From the NCBI GenBank assembly GCA_951799445.1, contig OX637296.1, positions 992,001 to 1,056,000 of the forward strand: 64,000 bases of DNA, written 5' to 3'. The number at the start of each line of letters is the position of its first letter. Position 1 is the stretch's first letter. Below are positions 12,283-24,000 of this stretch, piece by piece. The DNA comes from Pseudisothecium myosuroides (lineage: Eukaryota; Streptophyta; Bryopsida; Hypnales; Lembophyllaceae). The position numbers and the translations under genes are program-made. The notes below the pieces were generated by a model that searched no databases, was not told the DNA's origin, and saw only the letters and a program-made list of their open reading frames with translations.

Positions 12283-14127
12283 AGGCTAAAGTCCCATTGT
12301 CCCTAGAGGAGTCAAAATAGATTTTGGATAGAGTTGTGTAACCTCAATTTTTAATGTAACTTTTTGAAAAAAAATAGAATAGAAATCACATTAGCATTTT
12401 GAGAATATAATTTATATTCGAATTAGTGCTTGATAGCAAAATTATGCTATAAAAATCTCAAAATGGGGAAGACTAAGCAGCAAACCAATCCACAAAAATT
12501 TGAAATTGTTATTTTTTAATTTTTTTTCTATAGATTATATAGATTATATTTTTCTCTATATGAAAAGCTTTAATTCATTCCATTTGGATTAGTGATGTGA
12601 AATTTATGGAGCTTTTTATTTTGAGGGCAATTATAGAAACTTCTTGAGAAAATCACATATTGGATTTGTTTCTAAACTCAATTTTTTCAATTAAAAAAAT
12701 TCCATAGAATTAAGTATGCTTACTGCAACAATCTCATCGTTGGAATTAGTATGTTTCAATACTATCCTAAAGCTATTAACAATTTGTTTTTTCCTTCAAT
12801 CTCATACCAACTTCACTTAACAATTTTTAACCCCTAAAGGCCCGTTGTCCCTTTGGAGGACAAATGCATTTTTGGCCAGGTACCTACGGGCTGAAATTGT
12901 GTTCTGATTTTTTGAATTTTTTTTTAAGATAGAAAAACAGATAAACTTTGTGGGAATATAATTTTTTTCTCAATCGGTGCCCGGGAAAAAAGTTATGACC
13001 AAATAAGCTCAAAACAGGGACGGGGGGCAACCCGGGCAGCAAAAAAAAATGGACAAAAATTTGAATTTTTTTTTTTAATATTTTTTTTCTCATAGATTAT
13101 ATTTTTGTCTATCTGAAAAGCTTTGATTCATTTCATTTGGATATGTTATGAGAAAATTATGGACATTCTTGTTTTTCGGGCAGTTTGAGCATCTTTTTGA
13201 AAAAAATAACTTATAGGACTCATTTCTGAATGCAATTTTTCAAATTTTTCAAATTTATTTTTTTGGAATCGTTTAGTTTACTTGCTAGAACAATCTCACC
13301 ATTGGAATTAGTGCATTTTAATTCCATCTAAGAGATATTAATATTTTAGATTTTCCTTCTATCTCATACCTACTTCTACTTAACAATTTTTTTAAGGATG
13401 AAAATTAAGTTTTTTTGAGGGGTTTTTTTTTTCCTAGACTCTCAACTCAATTCTCCACTATAAAAATTTAAAGCTCGAAACGCTATAGTGCAAAAATTTT
13501 AAGTTAAAAATATTTAAAGTCAAAAAATCTGGTCCCGCAATGTGCTGAAAAACTTGTTTTTTCCACTTTAAACGCAGATATCTTGCAATCTGTGCGGTCA
13601 AAAAATTTGAAATTTTTTCCACACATTCTCATACCAATTAGGTATAAGATCCTATGGTTTGATGTGGAAAAAAAAACAATTTTAATTTTTTTTAACTTTT
13701 TGCTATAAAAAAGACAGTTTTGAGTGTTTTTTGGCAGAAAAAAGGCCTTGGGCCTTTAGGGGTTAAAGAATGAAAATTAAGTATTTATTTTTTATGTTTT
13801 TCCTTTGTCTTTGAACTCAAATCTTCAACAATTTTTTTGTTTAAATCAAAATTTATAATGCAAAAATTAAGATTCAAAGTCAAATAATCTAGTGAGTCAA
13901 GCAATGTACTCAAAAATCCATTATCTTCACTTTAAACGTGAATTTCTTGCAATCTATGAGGTAAAAAAAAATTGAAATTTCTTCTCCACATTATTATACT
14001 TGTCTAGTATAAGATCTTATGTTGAGGTATGCAAAAAAAGTAATTAGTAAAACATCTTGCTCTTTACAATAGAAATGATGGCTTGAAGTGGATTTTTGAA
14101 TGAAGAAAGGGTCTTGGGATCAAAGAG
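12283..14127. mobile_element. Old, diverged TTAA-type element split by a younger relative
   Basis: The left part (about 12283-12826) resembles 12837-13391 and the right part (about 13767-14127) resembles 13396-13750. The flanks of the young element are therefore an older copy of the same family. Its ends are decayed: GGCTAAAGTCCCATTGTCCC at the left and GGGATCAAAGAGGGCTAAC at the right, against the intact CCCCTAAAGGCCC and GGGCCTTTAGGGG. It has no coding capacity. Boundaries are approximate. Confidence 0.65.
12831..13762. mobile_element. TTAA-flanked element P1, piggyBac-like MITE (932 bp)
   Basis: Bounded by TTAA at 12827-12830 and 13763-13766. The terminal inverted repeat is CCCCTAAAGGCCC at the left and its reverse complement at the right (13 bp). 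The inside is AT-rich and non-coding with a short GC patch near 13020. It is inserted in an older family member. Its own interior carries the matching uninterrupted site (TTAA at 13392-13395, followed by GGATGAAAATTAAG), against AGAATGAAAATTAAG after the insertion. This shows that the TTAA was duplicated and nothing else was added. Confidence 0.85.
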
Positions 14128-14131
14128 GGCT

Positions 14132-14336
14132 AACACATGAGCATAGAATCTATAAGCCTAGAAGTTTAAATTATAAACACCTTCTATAGCTATAGATATC
14201 TATTATATAGGACTAATGTTATAGACTCTTTTTATATTATAGTGTTCATATGTTATAGATACATATGTTATAAACTCTAAACGTAGAACTAGATTCAAGG
14301 CTCATAGGCTCACGTCTTTGTGCTCATGTGCCAGCA
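14132..14336. mobile_element. Small inverted-repeat element, copy 1
   Basis: The left end ACACATGAGCA and the right end TGCTCATGTG are inverted, and AAGCCTAG/AGGCTCATAGGCTCA lies just inside. The core is made of ATATAG/CTATAT-type steps that can fold back. It resembles the copy at 15200-15439. The superfamily is unclear. Confidence 0.5.
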
Positions 14337-14439
14337 TTGTTGCCTTGGAACTTTGTAAGAGCTCATAGAATTTAGGGGCTCATGGCTCCTACCCATCTCT
14401 AAAAACCATATGCAATTGTAAATAATCCTAGAGTTGGCT

Positions 14440-14870
14440 CCTCTTCAAAGGACCGGGTTGAATTGACTCCCTTGCTCGTCCCCCATCCAAGTCATTCCAA
14501 AGGGGCTTGTAGAAAAAAAGACCCCTATTTTGTGCTTGATTAATTTATCTTTTACACCTCTCCTAACTACTTTAGGGCTTTTGATTGCAAATATAAATTT
14601 AAAATTTGCAAATTTTATCATACATGGCAAATAAAAAATTTCAGCATTTTTCCAAGGGAACGAGTGAGGGGGTCGGTTCATTCCAGCCTTCAAAGCAGTC
14701 AACCATTTTATTTTTAGCCCTTTCTTCCAACTTGCTACCTAGATGGGAAGAAATTCCATCTTGCAAGTCTACCACCAAACCAAGTCAATGTACAGTCAGA
14801 TCCAGTTCAATTACAAATTTTGGACAACAACAATCTTTACTACAAATTTCATGAATTTCAAGAAGCTATA
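14440..14870 (+). repeat. Dispersed repeat, forward copy
   Basis: The segment running through GACTCCCTTGCTC, AAGTCATTCCAAAGGGG, TTGATTAATTTATCTT, TTGCAAATATAAATTT and GAGGGGGTC recurs in reverse orientation at about 31655-31890. The two ends are roughly inverted (ACTCCC...GGGGGTC), which suggests a degraded DNA transposon. No coding sequence is seen. Confidence 0.5.
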
Positions 14871-15199
14871 TCACGGTAAAAACTGAACCAATTTCCATCC
14901 GCAAGTTGCGTTGGAATTGTAGTGAAGAGTGGTTCATTATCAATAGAAATTATTACATGTAAAATTGAATATCATACAACATTTTGGATTTGTTGTACAT
15001 ACTACCTACCATCTTGTATTACCACCCCTTGTTTAAATGACTGCTTGAATTTCATCGAGCATGTTTGCTATCAACTTTTATAGTTTTTTAAAAGAAACCT
15101 CATCCCAAAACGCTTGAATAGGTTCCATCATTTCTTGCTTGTTGCTTGCTTTCCTATGATCTTCCACAAGATTTCTATGGGATTCAAGTTGGGCCAACG

Positions 15200-15439
15200 G
15201 TGCTAGTATGTGAGCCTAAAAATGTAAGCTTGTGAATATTGAGTCTACAATATAAATACCTATAATATAGATATCCCACACTATAGAAGGTGTATGTATC
15301 ATAAACACCTATAATATGGGTATTTATAACATATATATCCTATAATCATAGACGGATTTTATAATATATACACCTAAAACATAGGTGTGTAGTATTCTAG
15401 GCTCATGGGCTCACACTTCGATGCTCACATAATAGCAAC
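15200..15439. mobile_element. Small inverted-repeat element, copy 2
   Basis: The left end GTGCTAGTATGTGAGC is inverted against GCTCACATAATAGCAAC at the right. The core carries repeated ATAATATAG and ACACCTATAA steps. It is related to 14132-14336. Confidence 0.55.
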
Positions 15440-16248
15440 CCTCAATGCACAAGAGCGCCATCTTCCATAAGAATGAATACTGTAGTGCATCGTGCATAAA
15501 ATAGAATATGGAGAGGCTACCTTTGTAAATATGATTGATGAAATTGTTAGTAGTTCTCTCTTCTTGCGGCAAAAAAATAAATGGACATTTGTCAAATCCA
15601 CTAAATGCCCCCATTCCATTATTGACGTTATTCTTGATTTGAAAGTAGGTACAAAGCAATGATTTGCATATTTTTTATGCACTTTTCTCCAAACCTGAAT
15701 GCGTTGACTATCTTCAATGCCAAGTTTAAAGGAAGACTTGTCTGTCCAAATTACGTTTTTCTAGTCTTCAACAGTCCAATGCCTATATTTGTACAAAAAA
15801 GTCAATCTCTAAATTCTATGAGCTACCGTAAGATAAGGTTTCCTTCAGTAGAAGAAACCTGTGTTTGCCCCAACAAAATCTACATAATGTGTTTGCCGAG
15901 GCAAATGCAAAATTTGTGTTGAAAAACCCAAAAAAAAAACAAAAAAAACTGCAGTTGTTAGTTCCAGCTCTAAGACGTCCATACGAAGTCAAGCCCGAGC
16001 TGTGCAGATTCATCCTTGAAACATTGCCAAAGCCATAGTTTGCAAGAGTGCCATGGAATCAAGCTTCGTTTTCAAATGGATGCTTTCAGTCCAAAAACGA
16101 CAATTTGATGTCCTGTCTGACTGCACTAAGGCAGCAGTCGCACTGTTGTGGTCAGGGGAAACTTGAAATAGTCCAATTGCTAAAGAAGTTGTTCGTTTGA
16201 GAATTGATGTCTCCTTGTACGATGTGAAGCCTAAACAATATTTAAAGA
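15440..16248. other. Intergenic, no gene recognised
   Basis: Several open frames of 60-90 codons occur, but none has recognisable motifs or splice context. They may be remains of transposon coding sequence too decayed to identify. Confidence 0.35.
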
Positions 16249-16745
16249 TGATTGCGAGAAACACTTATATTGTCTGTTTTTTGTTTTTTTTTGGACCGCT
16301 ATAATTTTTGCTATAACTTTTGATTTATAGGTACAATGCCAAAACCAAAAAAAAAACTTCCTAAATGTCCTGATTATAATTGTATGTCTTATTTTTCAAA
16401 AATTAAAAAAAATCAGTTTTGTTAATTTGTCACACTTTGACATTTAGGGTTTTTTAGTACTATTGAGTGGTTTAAATTAATGATTTTTAGTTGAAATTTC
16501 TATGGTATATTTTCCTAGTAGGTAGATATATTCCTACCAAAGATCATTTAAAAATACATTATTTTATATCCTCCACAGTTGTGCAAATAGGCCTCCCTTG
16601 TGCGCGCACTTCTAAACATTAGAGATGGTCTTGACTTCATTTTTTTGGTCAAATTTCATCACCAAGAAGTCCTCCCAAATGTCCAATTTTTTAGTTTTGT
16701 TCAAAATTAATTTTCCTATTTTCTACAAATTAAAATATTGAAGGA
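16249..16745 (+). mobile_element. Repeat family with ATTGCAAGAAACAC ends, truncated copy
   Basis: It shares an ordered series of blocks with 17142-17878 and 29188-29914: TGTCACACTTTGA, TTAGTACTATTGAGT, GAAATTTCTATGGT, ATTCCTACCAAAG and TTGTGCGCGCA. The left end ATTGCGAGAAACACT is present, and the right end is missing after about 16745. Confidence 0.6.
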
Positions 16746-17141
16746 TGTAGTCATCAATTGAATATCAACACCTCAACATAGCCTAGAAGGTTCTAGAAGG
16801 TTTCTAAGATACGATACTGATGGTGGTGGGACTTTGAGCCACAAAGTACCACCTTTAAAGTTGTTTGGATTCAAACAAAGCAGCTTGAAACTCAAGTTAC
16901 CAAGTTAGAAATTCTTGCAGATTGAAGCGAGCTAGTTTAGTCAACCTATAATAAAAGAGCCTTATAAAGACTAGTTGTATCCTATTTTTGCCTTTGCCTT
17001 TGATTATCAATAAAATGTCTAATTTTCAAATCTTTAGTTGTAGGTCTTGCTATGTTGAATTTGTATTGTAATCATTCTAGTTTGAAAATCACCTCAATTT
17101 TGATCTTCGTTTTTTCTAAGAGTTGCATCCACAATACTAGT

Positions 17142-17878
17142 GGGTGATTGCATGAAAGATCAGTACTGAAACTTTGTCACAAAGGGAGTGCCAAAGCTTC
17201 TTTTTGCTATAACTTTTGCAGCATGATTTGCATGAACTTGAAATTTTTATTGGAGATGACTCTCTTGAGTTTAATCATATCTTATATTTTTCAAAAAAAC
17301 TCAAAAATCATTTTTTGTTTAAAAATCATTTAAACTAATATGTCACATTTTGAGTTTTAAGGGATTTTAGTACTATAGAGTCCCTAAATTTAGTGATTTG
17401 GAGCTGAAATTTCTATGGTCTATTCCCATAGTAGGAAGTCATGTTCCTACTAAGGGGCATTAAAAAATATTATATTTTATGTCCTCTACGTCCATGCAAA
17501 GAAGGTTCCCTTGCGCGTGCAATTCTGAATGTTGAAGATGGTTTCAAGACAATTTTTTTGGTGAAATTTCTTCAATATAAAGTCTTTGCAAATGAAAAAA
17601 TTTTAATTTCTTTAAAAATTGTATTTCCTATTTTTTACAAATTAAAACGTCAAACTATGTATTTTCTTCAAAATTTCAGCTTACACTTTTTTGTGAATAA
17701 CTTTTTACCTAGATTTTTTTTAGGTCTGAAATTTTGGTGATATACTATTTCTAATGTTATACTAATTATCTTTATTTTATTTTTAAAAATTCATATGCAA
17801 AAAACTCATAATACTGGGAGTACTAGCCAAAAACAGCCAAAGTGGAACAAAAACAGCCAGTCATTCATGCAATCACTC
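17142..17878 (+). mobile_element. Repeat family with inverted ends, full copy
   Basis: The left end GTGATTGCATGAAAGA and the right end TCATTCATGCAATCAC are inverted repeats with one mismatch. The inside shares its block order with the copies at 16249 and 29188. No coding capacity is seen. The target-site duplication could not be fixed. Confidence 0.65.
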
Positions 17879-19019
17879 TAATGCACATTCTTGATATATC
17901 AATGAATTTTTTTTGAGAGACTTCATGATAACTAAGATTTATGTTACTTATATCTATATTCTATTCATTGTTTCTTGTGATATTAAAATATATCTCATAA
18001 TCACTCTATGAGCCTTGCACACTAGATATCCCATCATAGTTTTAAATTAGTTGAATATGACATAAATTTTATAAAACAACTAAAATTTTATTTAACACAA
18101 AAATCATATGAAAATCATACAAATTAGCAATGCATTGAATTTGCTTCTAAATTATAGTGGTAGAAAGCATATTAGGGGGATAATGTATTATAGGAGGCTT
18201 AAAAAGAGGGTCTCCAGCTTGTTTAAGCATGTCGGAAATAATTAATTTATTGTACCACAAAATGAAATTTTCATTTTTAAGTGCCAAGCCTTATTACCAC
18301 CAACGCTAAGACTCATAATGTAATTATAATATAGCCTATGACAAACAAAATGACTAGGTTGCTCTATTGGCATTGTTGAAAAATATTTTTTTTCTACATA
18401 AAGCCAAATGTGAGAAATAAGGAGATCATTTGAAAATTTGTTTTTTTGAAAAAGTATAAATTTATTTTTGAAGTGTATTGCCCAATTGCCTTGAAAGAGT
18501 CTCTAGACTACCCCAAAACCAACAAAAAGTATATCCATAATAGTCATCTTATTCACCTTATGTAGTCACAATATTTCCTAACATGGCCACAACATGAAGG
18601 TTTAAAAACATCACTTCATGTGATGGATTTATATTCAAAAAGTGGAAGTTCCTATTGATCACCCCATCACCATCATCTACAACATTCATTGTGGCCCCTA
18701 AAACAACCCAATGTAGCCCAAATCTCATTTATTAAAAAAATCTATCACGGTTGATGCAAGACTTTAATCTTAGAAGGACATAGTGGACTCTAAGTGTAGG
18801 ATAGAAGTGCAAATGTTCATCCTTGGAATTTTGTGTAAAAAAAAGAAGTCTTACATAGTAGTTTGACCTCCAATGAGTGCTCTTGAGTTTTTGAAGCAAA
18901 TGATTTACACTTTATATAAAAGGTTGATTTTTACGGTAACCAGTCTATCCTTCTTGGGTTGATAAGTCATCTCCTAGGTGTCTATGATGGGTTTTTTGCC
19001 TAGCATTGGTTAATTTACT
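17879..19019. other. Intergenic, no gene recognised
   Basis: AT-rich sequence without exon-like frames or clear terminal repeats. Confidence 0.4.
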
Positions 19020-19023
19020 TTAA

Positions 19024-19162
19024 TCCTTGAAGAATGTTGAGGACCAAAAGTGTCTAATGTATGACTTCATTGTTAACTATAGAAACAAAGAATACACCTA
19101 TTGGTCAAATAATGGAATCATTTTGGTGCCTACTTTGATTATGGAGCAACATCCTTCAAGGG
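19024..19162. mobile_element. TTAA-flanked mini-element P12, copy a (139 bp)
   Basis: Bounded by TTAA at 19020-19023 and 19163-19166. The left terminus TCCTTGAAGAATGTTG is the inverse of the right CAACATCCTTCAAGGG, with two mismatches in 16. A reverse-oriented relative lies at 42860-42990. Both share an internal stretch around CACCTATTGGTC and TTTTGGTG. Far too small to encode a protein. Confidence 0.75.
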
Positions 19163-19166
19163 TTAA

Positions 19167-19531
19167 TGAGGGCAGCTTCATTGCTTCAACCTGAAAAGGA
19201 ATGTGAAATGGTTTTTATAGAGTGAAGTCACAGGCTAGTTGCCTCCGCTTCTTCGAGAATAGTTGTAGTGCAATCCACACTTCATCCCTCGACAACACCT
19301 TATCCAACTTATTTTACATCATCAAAGATATCATGAAAGAGAATGATTCCTCCTCAGTCAAAGGGTTTGAGTTGTTGCATGAGCTCTAACATGGTCTCAA
19401 ATAACTTCAACAATAGCATAGGCTAGGAAAACTGGAAAGCCATAGTGGTAATGCAATGGAATTCTAAAATTGTTATGTACGTTTCTATGATGATGGTCAC
19501 AATTCACTTGGAGTTTGTGGTGCACCTGCTC
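19167..19531. other. Intergenic, no gene recognised
   Basis: No recognisable gene or repeat boundary is seen between the TTAA mini-element and the Tourist-like pair. Confidence 0.4.
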
Positions 19532-19534
19532 TAA

Positions 19535-19966
19535 GAGCATCACCATCGTAAGGCAACCAAATCCCCATGGCATGTTGGGATTACCATGCACAAATTCACC
19601 TGGGTATAGTGGAAGCCAAACCTCCCAGCATGACACGCTATCCTAACCCGGCTTGCCAGTATTTTGCGTCACGCATTGATGGCACAGGTTGCATTTCAAA
19701 AATTTTAAAACTAAATATGCAACTTACTACAGTGACAACCCACTGTGAATACTCTGTCAATTGGATTTTTGGAAAAGTAATGCCAAGACAGTCAACCACA
19801 AGCCCATTTGCAAATCTCACCGTACACCGCAAGCTGTGGAGAAAAGAAAGAATTTGCCTGCGTCCGGTCACAAAATGTGTGTCGGAATACGGTGGGGGAG
19901 GATTAAGCTCCCAGACCCGACCAAAGGCGCTCTGGCCAACTTTGCTTAGCCACGGTGGGGATGCTC
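19535..19966. mobile_element. Tourist-like MITE, first of an adjacent pair (432 bp)
   Basis: Flanked by TAA at 19532-19534 and 19967-19969. The ends are GAGCATCACCATCG at the left and the inverse of GAGCATCCCCACCG at the right. A three-base TAA duplication with GAGCATC termini fits PIF/Harbinger (Tourist) MITEs, common in plants. Frames inside are non-coding shadows. Confidence 0.75.
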
Positions 19967-19969
19967 TAA

Positions 19970-20466
19970 GAGCATCTCCACCAAGCCCCGTCAAAAAAGA
20001 CACGCCAACCTCTAAAATGTCGTGTGTCAGTCAGATAGGGGCCGGAGTTTTTACATCCTCCCACCAACAACCCACACAAATGCTCTAATATATAAGCTTT
20101 GCACATCCAACGAGGCGCTTAATGAGGTGCAAAGCCACATCATGGGTGGAATTTGCTTAACTTGGCTTGCTATTAATTACAGCTATGAACCAGAATCTTG
20201 ATGGAGACTCGTACAACCAATGGAATGGCTTGGAGGGTGGTTGGACTAAACTTTGTCCTTGATAACGGGGACAAATCAATAATTTTCTCTGAATAGTGTG
20301 GTGCAAGGCAAATGCTAGAGAAACTGCAACTTGGTGTGTCCAGACAGATTTTTCAAGTGGCCGGTGTTGAAAAGTAGTAAAGGCTGCAACTGGTGGAGCG
20401 GGTTTGAGCTTCCGGGCACGCCAAAACATTTGCCGGGCAGTATGGCGTGCCCCGGTGGAGATGCTC
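19970..20466. mobile_element. Tourist-like MITE, second of the pair (497 bp)
   Basis: Flanked by TAA at 19967-19969, shared with the preceding element, and at 20467-20469. The termini GAGCATCTCCACC and GGTGGAGATGCTC are perfect 13-bp inverted repeats. An internal AATGCTCTAA near 20083 could mark a smaller element nested at the left end. It ends about 575 bp before the MLN51-like start codon, so it may contribute to that promoter. Confidence 0.8.
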
Positions 20467-20620
20467 TAAGGCGATTTCGTGCCCTCATCAATAACCAAAC
20501 CATGGCTGCAGGGATCCAGTGGCCCACGGCAGCGCTTCCCGAAACTTTGACTCCCGTCTCTCCCTTCCTTCCATTCAGTTCCGTCGTAAGGGATTTCGAC
20601 CCGTCAAAGTCCAAACGTCC

Positions 20621-20629
20621 AAACCCTAA
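20621..20629 (+). promoter_or_regulatory. Telo-box motif upstream of the MLN51-like gene
   Basis: AAACCCTAA lies about 420 bp before the start codon. In plants this motif is enriched in promoters of translation and RNA-metabolism genes. One match in a window this size could occur by chance. Confidence 0.35.
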
Positions 20630-20706
20630 AAGAGACCGTCCGCCCTTCCCTTCCCTTCCCTGTTAAGCTCCCGCAGCCTCATAGCTCCGTGATTGCCATC
20701 AATTTT

Positions 20707-20744
20707 TGTGTGTGTGTGTGTGAGTCTGTCTGTCTGTCTGTCTA
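20707..20744 (+). repeat. TG and TCTG microsatellites in the 5' leader
   Basis: A TG run followed by several TCTG units lies some 300 bp upstream of the MLN51-like ATG. Confidence 0.85.
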
Positions 20745-21041
20745 GGTCTCTGTGCTTCGCTTCTTCGTTGACTGCGTTGATCTTCTTCGCTGCAACGCCT
20801 CAAAGTTGAAGCTTGCCTACCTTAAAGGCTTAGTACCGTATTCTTTATCTCCTTCACCCCGGTCCATTCCTGGCGCTTCTTCGTGTCCTCCTCCTTCACT
20901 GGTCTGCTAATCTTTTGTAAGTTAAGTAATGCGCCCGCCCTCTCTTCACTCCTCGTTTATCCATCCGCTCCTCTCCCCTGCGGTTCTGCCTTCCCTCTGC
21001 CCCCCTCCTTTCGGCCCCTCCTGTTCCTCGTGTGCCTCCTC

Positions 21042-24000
21042 ATGGCCACTGCGCTCTCCGAGTCTGGCTTAGAGGAGGGCGAGTACGATAGTGACAGCGA
21101 TGGCGCGTCCGCTCTGGCCTTGCGCCGACGCGAAGCGAGTGACGACGAGGACCGCGAACTGCCGCTGGACGCCGTCTCCTCCGCCGATAATGACGATGAC
21201 GACGACGACGACTCGCATCATTCTTTCTCCGACGAGGAGGTCGACGGGGAGGGCACGCCTCCCGAAGGCGAGGATGGGGTTGGTGCTGCCTTGCCCCGAC
21301 GCCGACGCTTAGTTAGTGACGAGGAGGATGACCACGAGGGTTTGCATCAGGAGGACGGTAGCCGCAAAAGTGCGGACCCCGACGATGGTCCGCAAGGCGT
21401 TGCTGCCTCAGACGCCGTCGACAGCGTCGAGGGCGCGGACGAGGAAAAGAAAGAGGCAGAGCCTTTTGTTGTTCCTACCGCAGGGGCGTTCTACATGCAC
21501 GACGATCGTTTTCGCGGAGTTGCTGGAAATCGTCCTAGGTAAATTTTCAGATTGATGCAAGCAGTTTGTTTTTCCATCATTCTCGAAAACAGACTCTCTT
21601 TTGACTGCATCTGCTGCATGTTACCCCGTGAGAGCTCGGAAATCAGTTTACAACCAAACCGCATATCTCCAGGTTTCGCTATTTCGAAATCGCAGGCTTT
21701 CGCTATTTTTCTTTTCTGCATGGAACTGCCTTCAAATCATAGCCAGCAACAGCTGTATAATACCTATGCATCACTCGCGATCCAGAGTTATCATAGAAAC
21801 TATATAGTAGGAATAAGTTTAGGACACCTAAAACTACCACTTTTTCTAGTGTGACCAGTTTCTATCATTAGACTGATCAAATGTTTTTATTTTCTGATTG
21901 TTAAATGAAAGGAGATTTTAATGCACCAATGCATTTATCTCTTGCATACCTTATGCAAAAGTTCTGAAGGGTCCATTTTTTTTTGGTAGTTGTTCTAAAA
22001 TCGTTTCCTTTACAATAGGAATTTCTACGCTTATGATCCCAGCTCCCGTTCGAAAGTCAACCTGGTTGATGAAATTTTGGCATTTCATCCGTGATTTTTT
22101 GTGGTTTTGACGGATATTATTCATGGTGGCTATTCGAATTACTCAATTGTAGGGGATTTTCTCTTCGCTTGTCGCATTAGTATTTGCGCGTTTTGCACTG
22201 TTTGAGGAAATGTTTAATGGAATGAGAAGTGCAGGCGGGGCGTGGGAGGCAGCAGAAAACTTTGGGAAGCCAAGGATGAGAAGCCCTGGGTACATGATTT
22301 ATTTGAAGAACTCAATCTGCGGGATGATAATTTTAGGGACGATGGATTTTCGAGAGGTGGAAGAGGTAGAAGTCGAGGCAGAGGACGTATCAATGGGGAT
22401 CGAACCAGAGGATGGGTAGGTAAGCTTGCCAGTGATTCAGAGGAGTTGAACCTAAATCGTGCCAGGCGTGGGCGAGGAAAAGGTCGCCCTGCAAGAAGTG
22501 AAGGAGGAGACCACAGCAGAGTCGAACAAGAATCAGGTTCTTCAACAACCAACGGAACAAAAGACAATACCGTGAGCACCAACAGTGAGGGACAGTATGA
22601 AAGCATAAAGCATGAGTTTACAGCTCCTCCTCGGAGAGTCGGTGCTGGTTCTCTGAACTCTGCTTCACCACCTTTTTTTCCTTCAAGCGCTTTGCAACAA
22701 AAAATAGTTGAGGGATCAGAGTCCAATCAGGCTAATGTCAATCGAAGCACCAAGGGAAGGGATCGAGGGACAAAATCTGGGTCTCAAGTGTTTGTGGCGA
22801 AATCCGGTGGTTCTGGAAGGGGGTCGCAAGTTGGAGGAACATCGCAGAGCAGTGTTCAATCCCAGCAGCCAATCATACCATCTACAAGTGAGGAACACAC
22901 TCTAACAATGTGCTTCACGGGTTAAACACTTAAGGCATACGCAAATCGCTTTTGGTTTACGAGTCTTTTGGAGTCTGGAAAATTAATAGAAACTTAAATT
23001 TGACTGCCTGGAGCTTGAGAACCCTTGGAACTTTTTTAGAGGCATGTCGTCTGTAGATTATTTTCTTGGGGCCGGAAATTATTTTCTTCGTGGATCTGTA
23101 AGCAGTAATTACTCATGAAACATGAGTAATCGATCTGTAAACAGTTATTTATTAGTAGGGGTAGTTTTTCTTCACAAAACTAAAGGTTATCTGTGAATAT
23201 TAATTGATTCACTACCTCTCTATGTCAAGTCGCATCTCAGAATTGTTTCCTTAGTGAATCGATCGGACGTGTTGCTTATCGTTGTCCGTCCGACTTAGAT
23301 CGCGCTCTGACAACAGCTATAACGCAGTGGGTTTAGGCTTTTGTTTGAGTCAGTTTTCAATCATTTGCTCCATCTTCTATAGTAGGTTATGTACCCTAGG
23401 AATTTTGTGATCATGTTTTCTGTGGGCGTCCATTGTCTAAAATATCTAATGTTTAGAAAGAATGCCCCATTTTTAAGTGGTGGAGTGATGATTTACCGGT
23501 CCTGAATGGAAGTTGTCATTTGTTCTGCAGCGGCAACAATTGCAAGAACCAGTAGCAGTAGCAGTCAGGGACAACCTCCTTTCGTTTCTTCAGTGCAACC
23601 TCAGTCACAACTAGCACAGGTCCAAGAAGCACAAGGTGCTGGCGCAAATACTCATGTTTCAGCCGGTTCTATTTCAACTAATTTAGGGCAGTCTGTGCAA
23701 CCTGCCAGACCAAGAACTACTGGAGGCAGAGGGGGTAGAGGAGGGAATACCCAGGTAGTAGTAGGAAGGGGCGGACCGTTCGTTTATCACGGAGGTGCTT
23801 CCACCGGAATTAATAATGTACACAAGGTGGAACCAGGGTTCTCTCCTCCGATTCCTGCTGTTGGACCTGGTCAGTATCTAGCTCAATTGTTGTCAATCCC
23901 GACCCATGTTGTGATTTGCACGCCTTCACTAAACTATCATTATCATTGTAATCATTGTTGAATTTGCATTATATGTGTTCACCTCTTTGTCATTTACTAC

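Noticed and set aside
12827..12840. TTAACCCCTAAAG motifs as interstitial telomeric repeats (plant unit CCCTAAA)
   Set aside because: Each occurs as a single unit at an element end with a paired inverse and TTAA. There is no tandem array.
22214..22726. 170-codon minus-strand frame
   Set aside because: Antisense shadow of MLN51-like exon 2, Leu/Ser/Pro-rich because the sense strand encodes Arg/Gly/Glu.
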